In this document: in pieces, positions 55,182-64,000 of the stretch
Layout: every line of letters starts with the position of its first letter
Numbering within the stretch: the stretch's first letter is position 1
Assembly: GCF_947241705.1 (NCBI RefSeq)
Contig: NC_079261.1
Span: 248,001 to 312,000, forward strand
Source: Saccharomyces mikatae IFO 1815
Taxonomy: Eukaryota > Ascomycota > Saccharomycetes > Saccharomycetales > Saccharomycetaceae
DNA length: 64,000 bases
Direction of reading: 5' to 3'
Translations under genes and position numbers: made by a program
The notes under the pieces: model-generated
Databases searched by the model: none
What the model was told of the DNA's origin: nothing
Seen by the model: only the letters and a program-made list of their open reading frames with translations

Positions 55182-55706
55182 GCCAGCTTTGCTGGGAAGA
55201 AATTTCTCTTCATCCAGTGGAGTATCAATATTGGATTTTCGCGCCATCCGTGAAGGTGAGCCCAGCGCAGGGAGAGGATTTAGGCAGGTCCCGTGGCAGC
55301 GACTCTTTGGTAATGTCGGCCTACGGCTCACACAGTGCCGTTGAAAAATTTCAATTGTTGTTTGGAAAAATTAACTAAATGGTCATTTTAGAATATACAA
55401 TTAGTTAGCATCTTAAGTCAACAACCTTATACAAAGAGAAAGGGGTTTCATTCTTGTATCACTCGATTCCTTTTTAATAGAATTTAGTCTGTGAGTCCTT
55501 ATATCTGAAATAAGTCGTTTTCATTTTACTTTTCCTGAAAGCCAAATAGTTGCTTTCGCTTCAAGAACAAATTCCAAGAAATTTTCAAAGTTTCCTTTGT
55601 TAATTTCAACGTTCGTGTGAATTATTCAAAATCCAAGTATAGTTACTTTGGAATAATATACCATAGTCTCTACTAGAACTAGTAAAAAGGTCATTCTTCC
55701 TATATC
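55182..55706 (+). promoter_or_regulatory. UTP22 upstream region with GC-rich island
   Basis: This gap of about 525 bp separates the tRNA terminator and UTP22. Bases about 55240-55340 are markedly GC-rich and bounded by the inverted repeat GTGAGCC (55256-55262) and GGCTCAC (55325-55331). An RRPE lies just after it. The rest is ordinary AT-rich promoter DNA. Confidence 0.65.
55342..55351 (+). promoter_or_regulatory. RRPE element upstream of UTP22
   Basis: TGAAAAATTT is the core of the ribosomal RNA processing element bound by Stb3, common in ribosome-biogenesis promoters. It lies about 355 bp before the ATG. I did not see a clear PAC element beside it. Confidence 0.6.
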
Positions 55707-58700
55707 ATGGCTACAAGTGTTAAAAGAAAGGCATCTGAGACTTCTGACCAGGATATTGCTAAAGCGCACAAGAAACATGCTATCCAGGACAGCAATAGCA
55801 ACAATGGACTTAAAGAAAAGGAACACAGTAATCAAACCATCAACGAGCACGTACTGCGTGAGCAAGAAAATGATGACGAAGGTGATGCTTCACCAAAAAA
55901 CAACGAAATAGCTACAAAAAGTACTACCTTACATCACGCTGGAAGGGCAACTGCAACTGAGTCCCATGATATTCACATAGCTAGGGAGACCGCTGAGTTA
56001 TTTAAATCTAATATTTTCAAGTTACAAATTGATGAGTTACTGGAGCAAGTGAAATTAAAGGAAAAGCATGTCCTGAAAGTGGAGAAATTTTTACACAAGT
56101 TATATGATATTCTTCAAGAGATTCCTGATTGGGAGGAAAAGACATTGGCCGAAGTAGACTGCTTCTTCAAAAACAAGATGGTTTCCGTTCCGTTTGTTGA
56201 CCCCAAACCTATACCTCAAAGTACTAATTATAAATTCAATTACATGAAACCTGACGTCTCCTTAATTGGCTCCTTTGCTCTTAAAGCCGGAATTTATCAA
56301 CCCAACGGTTCTTCAATTGATACTTTGCTAACTATGCCAAAAGAGTTGTTTGAAAAGAAAGATTTTTTGAATTTCAGATGTTTACACAAGAGAAGCGTTT
56401 ATTTAGCATACTTAACTCATCATCTGTCAATATCGTTGAAGAAGGATAACTTAGATTCATTTTTGCAGCTCGAGTATTGTTATTTTGACAATGACCCACT
56501 TTTGCCAATTTTAAGAATCTTTTGTTCCAAACCAACAAACGATTCTCCATCTGAGTATAATTTTTACAAGACAAGATTTTCTATCAATTTGGTTATTGGT
56601 TTCCCGTACAAAGCTTTTGAGCCGAAAAAACTGTTACCTAATAGAAACTGTATTAGAATAGCACAAGAAAGCAAAGAATTATCTTTACCAGCTACTCCTC
56701 TTTACAATTTTTCAGTATTATCTTCAACAACTCATGAAAACTATCTGAAATATTTATACAAGACGAAGAAACATACAGAATCTTTCATCGAAGCTACTAT
56801 ATTAGGTAGATTATGGTTACAGCAACGTGGGTTTTCATCTAATATGTCTCATTCTGGTTCATTAGGAGGATTCGGAACTTTCGAGTTTACTATCCTAATG
56901 GCAACATTATTGAATGGTGGTGGTGTCAATAGCAACAAAATTCTTCTTCACGGATTTTCATCTTACCAATTGTTTAAGGGTGTAATAAAATACTTGGCTA
57001 CAATGGACTTATGTCACGACGGTCATTTACAATTTCATTCTAACCCAGAGAATTCTTCTAGTACACCAGCTTCTAAGTATATTAAGGAAGGTTTTCAAAC
57101 TCCAACCTTATTTGATAAATCTACCAAGGTTAATATTCTTACTAAAATGACTGTTTCCTCTTATCAAGTTTTGAAAGAATACGCTGGCGAAACATTAAGA
57201 ATGTTAAACAATGTTGTTCAAGACCAATTCTCAAATATCTTCCTAACCAATACCAGCCGTTTTGATAACTTGAAATATGATTTGTGTTATGATGTACAGT
57301 TACCTCTAGGAAAGTACAATAATTTGGAAACTTCTTTGGCTGCGACATTTGGTGCAATGGAAAGAGTCAAGTTTATTACTTTGGAGAACTTTCTTGCACA
57401 CAAGATAACAAACATTGCAAAATACGCATTGGGGGACAGAATCAGATTTATCCAAATCGAGATGGTTGGCCAAAAATCTAATTTTCCCATCACCAAAAGG
57501 AAAGTGTATTCAAACACAGGAGGAAACCATTTTAACTTTGATTTCGTAAGATTGAAGTTATTAGTTAATCCTGCTGAATGTGAGAAATTGGTCACTAAAG
57601 GCCCTGCTCACTCCGAAACTTTGTCTACTGAAGCCGCTGTCTTTAAGAATTTCTGGGGAATCAAATCCTCTTTAAGAAGATTCAAGGATGGTTCTATTAC
57701 TCATTGTTGCGTTTGGTCCACATCTTCATCAGAACCCATTGTTTCCTCAATTATTGAATTTGCATTGCAGAAGCATATTTCAAAAAAGGCACAAGTATCG
57801 AACAAAACCACCAAACAGCTTCATAATTTCTTACCGCTACCAAACTTACCTTCCAGTGCCAAAACATCTGTTTTGAACTTAAGCAGCTTTTTCAACTTGA
57901 AGAAATCCTTTGACGATCTTTACAAAATAGTTTTCCAAATGAAATTACCGCTCTCTGTAAAATCAATCTTACCAGTTGGCTCCGCATTTAGATACACTTC
58001 CTTATGCCAACCAGTTCCATTCGCATACTCAGATCCTGATTTCCTTCAAGACGTCATTTTGGAATTTGAAACCTCACCTAAATGGCCCGATGAAATCACT
58101 TCTTTGGAAAAGGCTAAGACAGCTTTCCTACTAAAGATTCAAGAAAACTTAAGCAGCAATTGCCCAACGTATAAGTCGTTTTTCAGCAGAGATGAATCCA
58201 TTCCGTATAATTTAGAAATTGTAACTTTGAACATCTTGACACCAGAAGGCTATGGATTCAAATTCAGGGTTTTAACTGAAAGAGATGAAATCCTTTATTT
58301 GAGAGCTATAGCGAATGCTAGGAATGAGCTAAAGCCAGAATTAGAGAAGACTTTCCTAAAGTTTACAGCAAAATACCTGGCTTCCGTAAGACATACACGT
58401 AATTTGGAGAATATATCCCACTCGTATCAATTCTACTCTCCTGTAGTAAGATTATTCAAAAGATGGTTAGACACTCATCTGTTGCTGGGTCATATATCTG
58501 ATGAGCTGGCCGAGTTACTTGCCATCAAACCTTTTGTTGATCCAGCACCGTATTTCATTCCTGGTTCTGTTGAAAATGGTTTCTTAAAAGTGCTAAAGTT
58601 CATAAGTCAGTGGAACTGGAAAGATGATCCATTGATTTTAGACCTAGTTAAACCAGAAGATGATATAAAGGATATGCTTGAGACTAGTATTGGTGCTGGC

Positions 58701-59423
58701 TCAGATTTGGATTCCAACACGATAAAGAAACTTTCCGAAAGGCTAACCTTATCACAGTATAAGGGCATTCAAATGAACTTCACTAATTTGAGAAACAGCG
58801 ATCCAAACGGTACTCATCTACAGTTCTTTGTTGCCTCTAAAAACGATCCAAGTGGTATTTTATATTCATCTGGTATCCCACTTGCCATTGCCACAAGGCT
58901 AACAGCACTAGCTAAAGTAGCCGTGAATCTATTACAGACACACGGGTTAAATCAGCAAACCATCAATTTATTATTCACACCTGGATTAAAAGACTACGAT
59001 TTTGTCATTGACTTGAGGACACCGGTAGGTTTAAAACCCTCTTGTGGTATTCTTTCGGCTTCAGAGTTCAAAAATATCACTAATGATCAAGCTCCATCTG
59101 CATTTCCGGAGGATTTGAATGAATTAAGTGAAAAAATGGATCCAACATATCAATTGGTGAAGTATTTGAATTTGAAGTATAAAAACAGTTTGATTTTATC
59201 GAGTCGTAAGTATATAGGTGTAAATGGTGGGGAAAAAGGTGATAGAAACGTTATCACGGGGTTGATAAGACCGCTGTTCAAAGAAACCCACAAATTTAAA
59301 GTGAACTTAGATTGCAACATTAAACCTGTAGATGAAGATAATGTTGTTTTAAATAAAGAAGCCATATTCCACGAGATTGCCGCATTCGGGAACGATATGG
59401 TGACAAAGTTTGAAATAGATTAA
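55707..59423 (+). CDS. UTP22: Utp22, SSU processome (UTP-C complex) component
   Basis: This encodes 1238 residues, within one of the S. cerevisiae length. A charged N-terminus (1-90) precedes the Nrap-family fold, which fills nearly all the rest with repeated nucleotidyltransferase-like and helical domains. The recognised core includes GSFALKAGIYQPNGSSIDTLLTMP (about 190-213) and LGGFGTFEFTILMATLLNGG (about 388-407). Utp22 forms UTP-C with Rrp7 and CK2 in the nucleolus and is needed for early pre-18S cleavage; some also sits with Ifh1 in the CURI complex linking ribosomal-protein transcription to rRNA processing. An RRPE is present upstream. Confidence 0.97.
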   Translation: MATSVKRKASETSDQDIAKAHKKHAIQDSNSNNGLKEKEHSNQTINEHVLREQENDDEGDASPKNNEIATKSTTLHHAGRATATESHDIHIARETAELFKSNIFKLQIDELLEQVKLKEKHVLKVEKFLHKLYDILQEIPDWEEKTLAEVDCFFKNKMVSVPFVDPKPIPQSTNYKFNYMKPDVSLIGSFALKAGIYQPNGSSIDTLLTMPKELFEKKDFLNFRCLHKRSVYLAYLTHHLSISLKKDNLDSFLQLEYCYFDNDPLLPILRIFCSKPTNDSPSEYNFYKTRFSINLVIGFPYKAFEPKKLLPNRNCIRIAQESKELSLPATPLYNFSVLSSTTHENYLKYLYKTKKHTESFIEATILGRLWLQQRGFSSNMSHSGSLGGFGTFEFTILMATLLNGGGVNSNKILLHGFSSYQLFKGVIKYLATMDLCHDGHLQFHSNPENSSSTPASKYIKEGFQTPTLFDKSTKVNILTKMTVSSYQVLKEYAGETLRMLNNVVQDQFSNIFLTNTSRFDNLKYDLCYDVQLPLGKYNNLETSLAATFGAMERVKFITLENFLAHKITNIAKYALGDRIRFIQIEMVGQKSNFPITKRKVYSNTGGNHFNFDFVRLKLLVNPAECEKLVTKGPAHSETLSTEAAVFKNFWGIKSSLRRFKDGSITHCCVWSTSSSEPIVSSIIEFALQKHISKKAQVSNKTTKQLHNFLPLPNLPSSAKTSVLNLSSFFNLKKSFDDLYKIVFQMKLPLSVKSILPVGSAFRYTSLCQPVPFAYSDPDFLQDVILEFETSPKWPDEITSLEKAKTAFLLKIQENLSSNCPTYKSFFSRDESIPYNLEIVTLNILTPEGYGFKFRVLTERDEILYLRAIANARNELKPELEKTFLKFTAKYLASVRHTRNLENISHSYQFYSPVVRLFKRWLDTHLLLGHISDELAELLAIKPFVDPAPYFIPGSVENGFLKVLKFISQWNWKDDPLILDLVKPEDDIKDMLETSIGAGSDLDSNTIKKLSERLTLSQYKGIQMNFTNLRNSDPNGTHLQFFVASKNDPSGILYSSGIPLAIATRLTALAKVAVNLLQTHGLNQQTINLLFTPGLKDYDFVIDLRTPVGLKPSCGILSASEFKNITNDQAPSAFPEDLNELSEKMDPTYQLVKYLNLKYKNSLILSSRKYIGVNGGEKGDRNVITGLIRPLFKETHKFKVNLDCNIKPVDEDNVVLNKEAIFHEIAAFGNDMVTKFEID

Positions 59424-59728
59424 GATTAACAATAAATTTATAGTATTTAAAATTATTTGTACATTACTAAAGAAACAAAACAATCTTGAACCAGCATTTT
59501 AGAGGGGAAACACTTTTTGTTGTTTTTCCTTTTGCTTTTTTTTGTTTTTTTCTTGGTACTGTTCTTCTCGGTGATATAGCATTAGTTAGCTTTTTGATAC
59601 TTACAAAAAAATCTGGAAATAATACTTCCTTGACAATGTTCATGAAAGATGCCAAATATTAACAGTTCAAGCACGCCGACGACACCAGTTCACAACCTTT
59701 TTGGTACAAAGAATAGAAGATATACATT
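59424..59728. other. Gap UTP22/PRP31
   Basis: This 305 bp gap between tandem genes holds T-rich UTP22 terminator DNA at 59515-59550 and the PRP31 promoter. No named site is seen, and the 62-codon minus-strand frame is not supported. Confidence 0.5.
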
Positions 59729-61177
59729 ATGAGCTCTGAAGAGGACTATTTTGATGACCTCGATTGTGACCTTGCCGATGAGATCAATGAGGAAAAACAG
59801 AATATACGAGCCCAAAAGGTTACTATAGTCAGTGATCAACCGGAACAATATAATCCATTCGAAATTTTACCTAAAATCATAAACTTATTTAAGAAATTGA
59901 CATACCAAAGTACTGACGGGTTGTCTCTCTCAGAGATATCGTATATTTTACCAAAAATTGCCGATATGAAGAGAATTATACAAGAAGAGAAACTCGATTT
60001 CATTAAGTTACTGCCATCTTTAAACGAAATCATTCCTCTTATCAAAAAAAGCATTAAATTGTTGCACAATTTTTTAATTTTATTATACAAGGAACGTTTT
60101 CCAGAACTATCAACACTGATACCGTCACCATTGCAATACTCAAAAGTAATAATCTTACTGGAAGGTGAAGATTGGCAAAAGAGTGAAATTGATAAGCTAT
60201 TTCCACAATTAGAAAATATTGCACATTTGTCCAAAGAGCAGGTTCTCGTTTTAACAATGTCGATGAGGACATCCTTCAAGAGCAAAGAACCGCTGAACTT
60301 CCAAACCAGGACGCAAATTTTAGAAACAAATACTATATTAGAGAATTTATGGCAAATACAGGCAGATTTAGAACAGTATATAGCCTCAAAAATATCACTA
60401 ATTGCCCCTAATATGTGTTTTTTAGTAGGCTCAGAAGTAACGGCTCAACTATTAGCATATGCTGGAGGTGTTTTAGAATTTAGCCGGATTCCAAGTTGCA
60501 ATATTGCATCTATCGGGAAGAATAAACACCTTTCGCATGAATTACACACCCTAGAGAGTGGAGTACGACAAGAAGGATATTTATTCACTACTGATCTTAT
60601 TCAAAGTTTTCCAGTTGCTATTCATAAACAAATGTTACGGATGCTTTGCGCTAAAGTAACACTTGCTGCCAGGGTTGATGCAGGTCAGCGATATGATGAT
60701 AAAAATACAGTTCTAGCTCAAAAATGGAAAGCTGAACTATTGGAAAAAGCTAAAAAACTGTCAGAGGCTCCGAACATCGTTGACACGAAAGCTTTACCTA
60801 TTCCGGAGGATCAACCTAAAAAGAAAAGAGCTGGTAGGAAATTTAGAAAGTATAAAGAAAAATTCAAGCTATCTCATGCTAGACAACTACAAAATAGAAT
60901 GGAATTTGGTAAGCAAGAACAAACTATTCTTGATTCATATGGCGAGGAGATTGGTCTAGGTATGTCTCATTCATCCTTACAGAAAGCCGTCGGAGCAGCT
61001 TCAGATTCTAGAAGATCTGCCGGTAATCAAGCTAAGTTAACAAAGGTAATGAAGCATAGAATTTCCGAAGCTAACCAGCAAGCTGATGAATACCTTATGT
61101 CGTTAGGTGATGCAGAACCTTCCAATATATTCCTAGGGGTCGGACAAGAGCACAAGAAACAGCGTACTAAACCATAA
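59729..61177 (+). CDS. PRP31: Prp31, U4/U6.U5 tri-snRNP splicing factor
   Basis: This encodes 482 residues. A coiled NOSIC region lies at about 70-215, and the Nop domain at about 220-330 contains GSEVTAQLLAYAGGVLEFSR and IPSCNIASIG. A Lys/Arg-rich segment (KKKRAGRKFRKYKEKF) follows near 365-380, then the Prp31 C-terminal domain. Prp31 binds the U4 5' stem-loop together with Snu13 and joins U4/U6 to U5. The remembered S. cerevisiae protein is 494 residues; the shortfall is likely in a linker. It is the third splicing factor in this window. Confidence 0.96.
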   Translation: MSSEEDYFDDLDCDLADEINEEKQNIRAQKVTIVSDQPEQYNPFEILPKIINLFKKLTYQSTDGLSLSEISYILPKIADMKRIIQEEKLDFIKLLPSLNEIIPLIKKSIKLLHNFLILLYKERFPELSTLIPSPLQYSKVIILLEGEDWQKSEIDKLFPQLENIAHLSKEQVLVLTMSMRTSFKSKEPLNFQTRTQILETNTILENLWQIQADLEQYIASKISLIAPNMCFLVGSEVTAQLLAYAGGVLEFSRIPSCNIASIGKNKHLSHELHTLESGVRQEGYLFTTDLIQSFPVAIHKQMLRMLCAKVTLAARVDAGQRYDDKNTVLAQKWKAELLEKAKKLSEAPNIVDTKALPIPEDQPKKKRAGRKFRKYKEKFKLSHARQLQNRMEFGKQEQTILDSYGEEIGLGMSHSSLQKAVGAASDSRRSAGNQAKLTKVMKHRISEANQQADEYLMSLGDAEPSNIFLGVGQEHKKQRTKP

Positions 61178-61569
61178 GGAGAAATCGACTGGCTTTCTCA
61201 CCATCTTAAGAGCCATTTCAAATACATCACGATGCACAATCAATATATTATATATATACTAATGGACTGTGTGTTTGTTTTTCAGTTACCTAAAAATCCG
61301 AACACCTCAAGTTAGATCTCATATATGTCCTTTTCAGGAAATGTAATTATTCAAAAGGTAAACAATGTAATGTTTCATTCCCAAATTCCAATCATTCAAT
61401 GTTCTTTCGAGGTAGGAGCCTTTCCCGTTGTTGTCTAATCGAAAAATAAATAAAAGAGGGAGGGAATTCATTCAATTAAATAATTGCTAGATAAAAACTA
61501 AACTCCTTGAAAAATTCAGGCAGAACCGTTAACGTTGCAGAGAATATTTTGCCAATCAATAAACTTCAA
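61178..61569 (+). other. Gap PRP31/DBF2 with DBF2 leader
   Basis: About 390 bp lies between tandem genes. The DBF2 frame stays open upstream of its ATG to 61507 without an ATG, so 21 codons of leader could be read only from near-cognate starts. A TATATATATAC tract lies at about 61246-61259. Confidence 0.5.
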
Positions 61570-63291
61570 ATGCTATCAAAATCAGAAAAGAATGTCGACC
61601 TCTTGGCAGGAAACATGAGTAATTTGAGTTTTGATGGACACGAAACGCCTAGAACCTCTGGACTATTTAATTCTAACCAAAACTATACGAAGAGGAGGAT
61701 GAGGCCCACTGGTATTAATGATTCGCCTTCTCCAGTGAAATCATCCATTTATTCATATGAAGATAACTCTAACATGGAGATCGATGAAACATCTCAGCCT
61801 GATATGGATGTCACAAACTCTCCAAAAAAACTTCCTCCAAAATTCTACGAAAGAGCCGCCTCAAATAAAACGCAAAGAGTTGTTAGTGTTTGCAAAATGT
61901 ACTTTCTAGAATATTATTGTGATATGTTTGACTATGTAATTAGTAGAAGACAGCGTACCAAACAAGTGCTGGATTATTTGCAACAGCAAAACCAACTTCA
62001 AAATTCGGATCAGACAAAGCTAAATGAGGAATGGTCCTCATACTTACAAAGGGAGCATCAAGTTCTTAGAAAAAGAAGATTGAAACCAAAAAATAGGGAT
62101 TTTGAAATGATCACACAAGTCGGTCAAGGTGGTTATGGGCAAGTTTATTTAGCTAGAAAGAAAGATACAAAAGAAGTGTGTGCCTTAAAGATTTTGAATA
62201 AAAAATTATTGTTCAAACTCAACGAGACAAAACACGTTTTAACTGAAAGAGACATTTTGACCACTACAAGATCTGAATGGTTAGTAAAACTCCTATATGC
62301 ATTCCAAGACTTACAAAGTTTATATCTCGCCATGGAGTTTGTACCAGGGGGTGATTTTCGTACATTATTAATAAATACTAGGTGTTTGAAGAGCGGTCAT
62401 GCCAGATTTTATATTAGCGAAATGTTTTGTGCTGTGAACGCGTTGCATGATCTAGGTTATACACATAGGGATTTAAAACCAGAGAACTTTTTAATTGACG
62501 CCAAGGGGCATATAAAATTAACAGATTTTGGTTTAGCTGCTGGAACGATTTCTAATGAAAGAATCGAAAGTATGAAAATAAGGTTAGAAAAAATCAAGGA
62601 TCTAGAATTTCCAGCTTTTACAGAAAAATCTATAGAAGACAGAAGGAAAATGTATAACCAACTGAGGGAAAAGGAAGTTAACTATGCCAATTCAATGGTT
62701 GGATCTCCGGATTACATGGCACTAGAAGTTTTAGAAGGAAAGAAGTACGACTTTACCGTGGACTATTGGTCGTTAGGTTGCATGCTGTTCGAAAGTCTGG
62801 TTGGTTATACACCGTTTAGCGGATCATCGACCAACGAGACGTACGACAACTTAAGACGCTGGAAACAAACTTTAAGAAGGCCGAGACAATCAGATGGGAG
62901 GGCAGCATTTTCTGACAGAACTTGGGATTTAATAACCAGATTGATTGCTGATCCAATCAATCGATTGAGATCTTTTGAACACGTTAAACGTATGCAGTAC
63001 TTTGCAGATATAAACTTCAGTACTTTGAGGTCAATGATTCCGCCTTTTACACCTCAACTAGATAGCGAAACTGACGCAGGTTATTTTGATGATTTCACTA
63101 GTGAAGCTGACATGGCCAAATATGCTGATGTCTTCAAGAGACAAGACAAATTAACTGCTATGGTGGATGACTCGGCAGTATCCTCAAAGCTTGTTGGGTT
63201 TACTTTTAGGCATAGAAATGGTAAGCAAGGTTCCAGTGGAATCTTATTTAATGGATTAGAACACTCAGACCCATTCTCAACCTTCTATTAA
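61570..63291 (+). CDS. DBF2: Dbf2, mitotic-exit NDR/LATS kinase
   Basis: This encodes 573 residues from the ATG at 61570 (MLSKSEKNVDLLAGNMSNLS). A Mob1-binding N-terminal regulatory region (about 95-175) precedes the kinase domain: glycine loop GQGGYG at 185-190, catalytic Lys207, HRD with Asp301 and DFG with Asp319. An insert lengthens the activation segment up to VGSPDYMALE. Residues Ser375 (in NSMVGS) and Thr545 (in the hydrophobic motif GFTFRH) match Ser374 and Thr544, which Cdc15 phosphorylates in S. cerevisiae. Dbf2-Mob1 releases Cdc14 and promotes cytokinesis at the bud neck. Its paralogue Dbf20 is elsewhere. Confidence 0.98.
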   Translation: MLSKSEKNVDLLAGNMSNLSFDGHETPRTSGLFNSNQNYTKRRMRPTGINDSPSPVKSSIYSYEDNSNMEIDETSQPDMDVTNSPKKLPPKFYERAASNKTQRVVSVCKMYFLEYYCDMFDYVISRRQRTKQVLDYLQQQNQLQNSDQTKLNEEWSSYLQREHQVLRKRRLKPKNRDFEMITQVGQGGYGQVYLARKKDTKEVCALKILNKKLLFKLNETKHVLTERDILTTTRSEWLVKLLYAFQDLQSLYLAMEFVPGGDFRTLLINTRCLKSGHARFYISEMFCAVNALHDLGYTHRDLKPENFLIDAKGHIKLTDFGLAAGTISNERIESMKIRLEKIKDLEFPAFTEKSIEDRRKMYNQLREKEVNYANSMVGSPDYMALEVLEGKKYDFTVDYWSLGCMLFESLVGYTPFSGSSTNETYDNLRRWKQTLRRPRQSDGRAAFSDRTWDLITRLIADPINRLRSFEHVKRMQYFADINFSTLRSMIPPFTPQLDSETDAGYFDDFTSEADMAKYADVFKRQDKLTAMVDDSAVSSKLVGFTFRHRNGKQGSSGILFNGLEHSDPFSTFY

Positions 63292-63806
63292 GGCAAGAAT
63301 GAATTCTTTTCATCTTTCGCATCTACCATAGCAGCATTTTATTTCAATAACACTTTACTCGAAGCCTATAAATAGTACTCATATACTCTTATTGTATAAC
63401 GGTACATATGTATAGTGTATCACACGGGCTTTAAGATTTTAGACCTATTATTTGGAGTTGTATTTCAACCTATTTGTCCATTAGAGAACTATACTGAACT
63501 AACCTAGTAAAGTAATCGCAGACTCTGGCAACTATAAACTAATCTAGTAAAGTTGTTTGAAAAGAATGGCACTGAACTCTTCTACAATAGTGACAAACGC
63601 TACTCATCAAAATCTGGAAAATGGGAAAGGAATGGGTGTTACAATCATTAATTTTTAAATTTATTAACACAGTTTATGGTAGCTGCACATTGTGAAGCAT
63701 ACGCAACACTCAATATAGCCTTCTTAAAAGTGTCAACAGAATATATAAGAGAGCTCATGCCATAAAATTCTCCTTTACTTTTAGTTGACCAAAAAAATAA
63801 AAAAGG
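63292..63806. other. Gap DBF2/DRN1 with a short direct repeat
   Basis: This 515 bp gap between tandem genes contains the imperfect 17-bp direct repeat listed separately. The segment 63640-63800 is the likely DRN1 promoter. No named site is seen. Confidence 0.5.
63497..63553 (+). repeat. 17-bp direct repeat, two copies
   Basis: AACTAACCTAGTAAAGT (63497-63513) and AACTAATCTAGTAAAGT (63537-63553) match at 16 of 17 bases and start 40 bp apart. No known factor site is recognised in the unit. Confidence 0.85.
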
Positions 63807-64000
63807 ATGACAAATGCAAAGATTTTAGTAGCCCATATAAGTGAAAATGATATCGATGAGGCCATCAGAAAAGTCAAGAGAGTTAATGAAAAATCGGGCC
63901 CATTTGACCTAATAGTGGTACCCATCCAGTCGTTTGATGAAATGGTGAATCTTAATACTGATGATTTACCTCAATTGCTGTTAATATCGTCAGATAAGAA
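63807..64000 (+). CDS. DRN1: Drn1, 5' end only (debranching-associated protein)
   Basis: The frame opens at ATG 63807 with MTNAKILVAHISENDIDEAI and runs off the window after about 64 residues. The start agrees with YGR093W, which follows DBF2 in S. cerevisiae. Drn1 is a homologue of the lariat debranching enzyme Dbr1 with CwfJ-like C-terminal domains, and it helps intron turnover after splicing. Only the beginning of the metallophosphoesterase-like domain is visible here, so catalytic residues cannot be judged. Confidence 0.9.
   Translation, partial: MTNAKILVAHISENDIDEAIRKVKRVNEKSGPFDLIVVPIQSFDEMVNLNTDDLPQLLLISSDK

Noticed and set aside
55102-55344. 80-codon frame running through tRNA-Thr into the GC-rich island
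   Set aside because: It begins inside the tRNA and has no coding hallmarks; the GC-rich DNA is better treated as possible structured RNA or promoter DNA.
61507-61569. N-terminal extension of Dbf2 from a TTG codon
   Set aside because: The family starts at the ATG at 61570; a near-cognate start is not supported.

Overview
This window is budding-yeast nuclear DNA from the genus Saccharomyces. Intron-less genes are packed on both strands with short AT-rich gaps. Almost every protein matches, in order and orientation, the S. cerevisiae chromosome VII right-arm block from RSC1 (YGR056W) to DRN1 (YGR093W). Identifications come from recognising the proteins and this gene order; no database was searched. 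The many small length and residue differences from remembered S. cerevisiae proteins, and the lack of PDC6, suggest a non-cerevisiae member of the sensu stricto group. The exact species cannot be fixed by eye.

Layout. 1-7.2 kb: RSC1 3' end, LST7, PEF1, the sporulation septin SPR3, the C/D snoRNA snR48, and ERG25 behind a cluster of sterol-response elements. 7.5-17.6 kb: a run of minus-strand genes, ADE6, COX18, SPT4, VHT1 (with a biotin-response palindrome) and GID10. 18-31 kb: YGR067C, ART5, ROM1, ENV11, UPF3. 31-45 kb: SMD1 and PRP38 (overlapping stops), MRPL25, PEX8, PAC10, YGR079W, TWF1, SLX9, TOM20, GCD2, MRP13, RPL11B. 45-50 kb: PIL1 and CTT1, separated by 1.9 kb of non-coding DNA where S. 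cerevisiae carries PDC6. 50.7-64 kb: NNF2, a Ty delta LTR graveyard with one LTR nested in another, tRNA-Thr(UGU), UTP22, PRP31, DBF2 and the start of DRN1.

There are no operons; each gene stands alone. Themes do recur: RNA processing (SMD1, PRP38, PRP31, UPF3, UTP22, SLX9, snR48), mitochondria (COX18, MRPL25, MRP13, TOM20), nutrient signalling and turnover (LST7, GID10, ART5, VHT1), and stress or cell cycle (CTT1, PIL1, DBF2, ROM1). Several promoters carry textbook sites: Abf1 plus MSE at SPR3, TCGTATA elements at ERG25, TGACTC at ADE6, AATCA-N8-TGATT at VHT1, STREs and a Hap1-like site at CTT1, Rap1 at RPL11B, RRPE at UTP22.

I found no wholly new multi-gene system. The points most worth a second look are the missing PDC6, the nested LTRs upstream of the tRNA, a GC-rich inverted-repeat island between the tRNA and UTP22, and the conserved regulatory modules.
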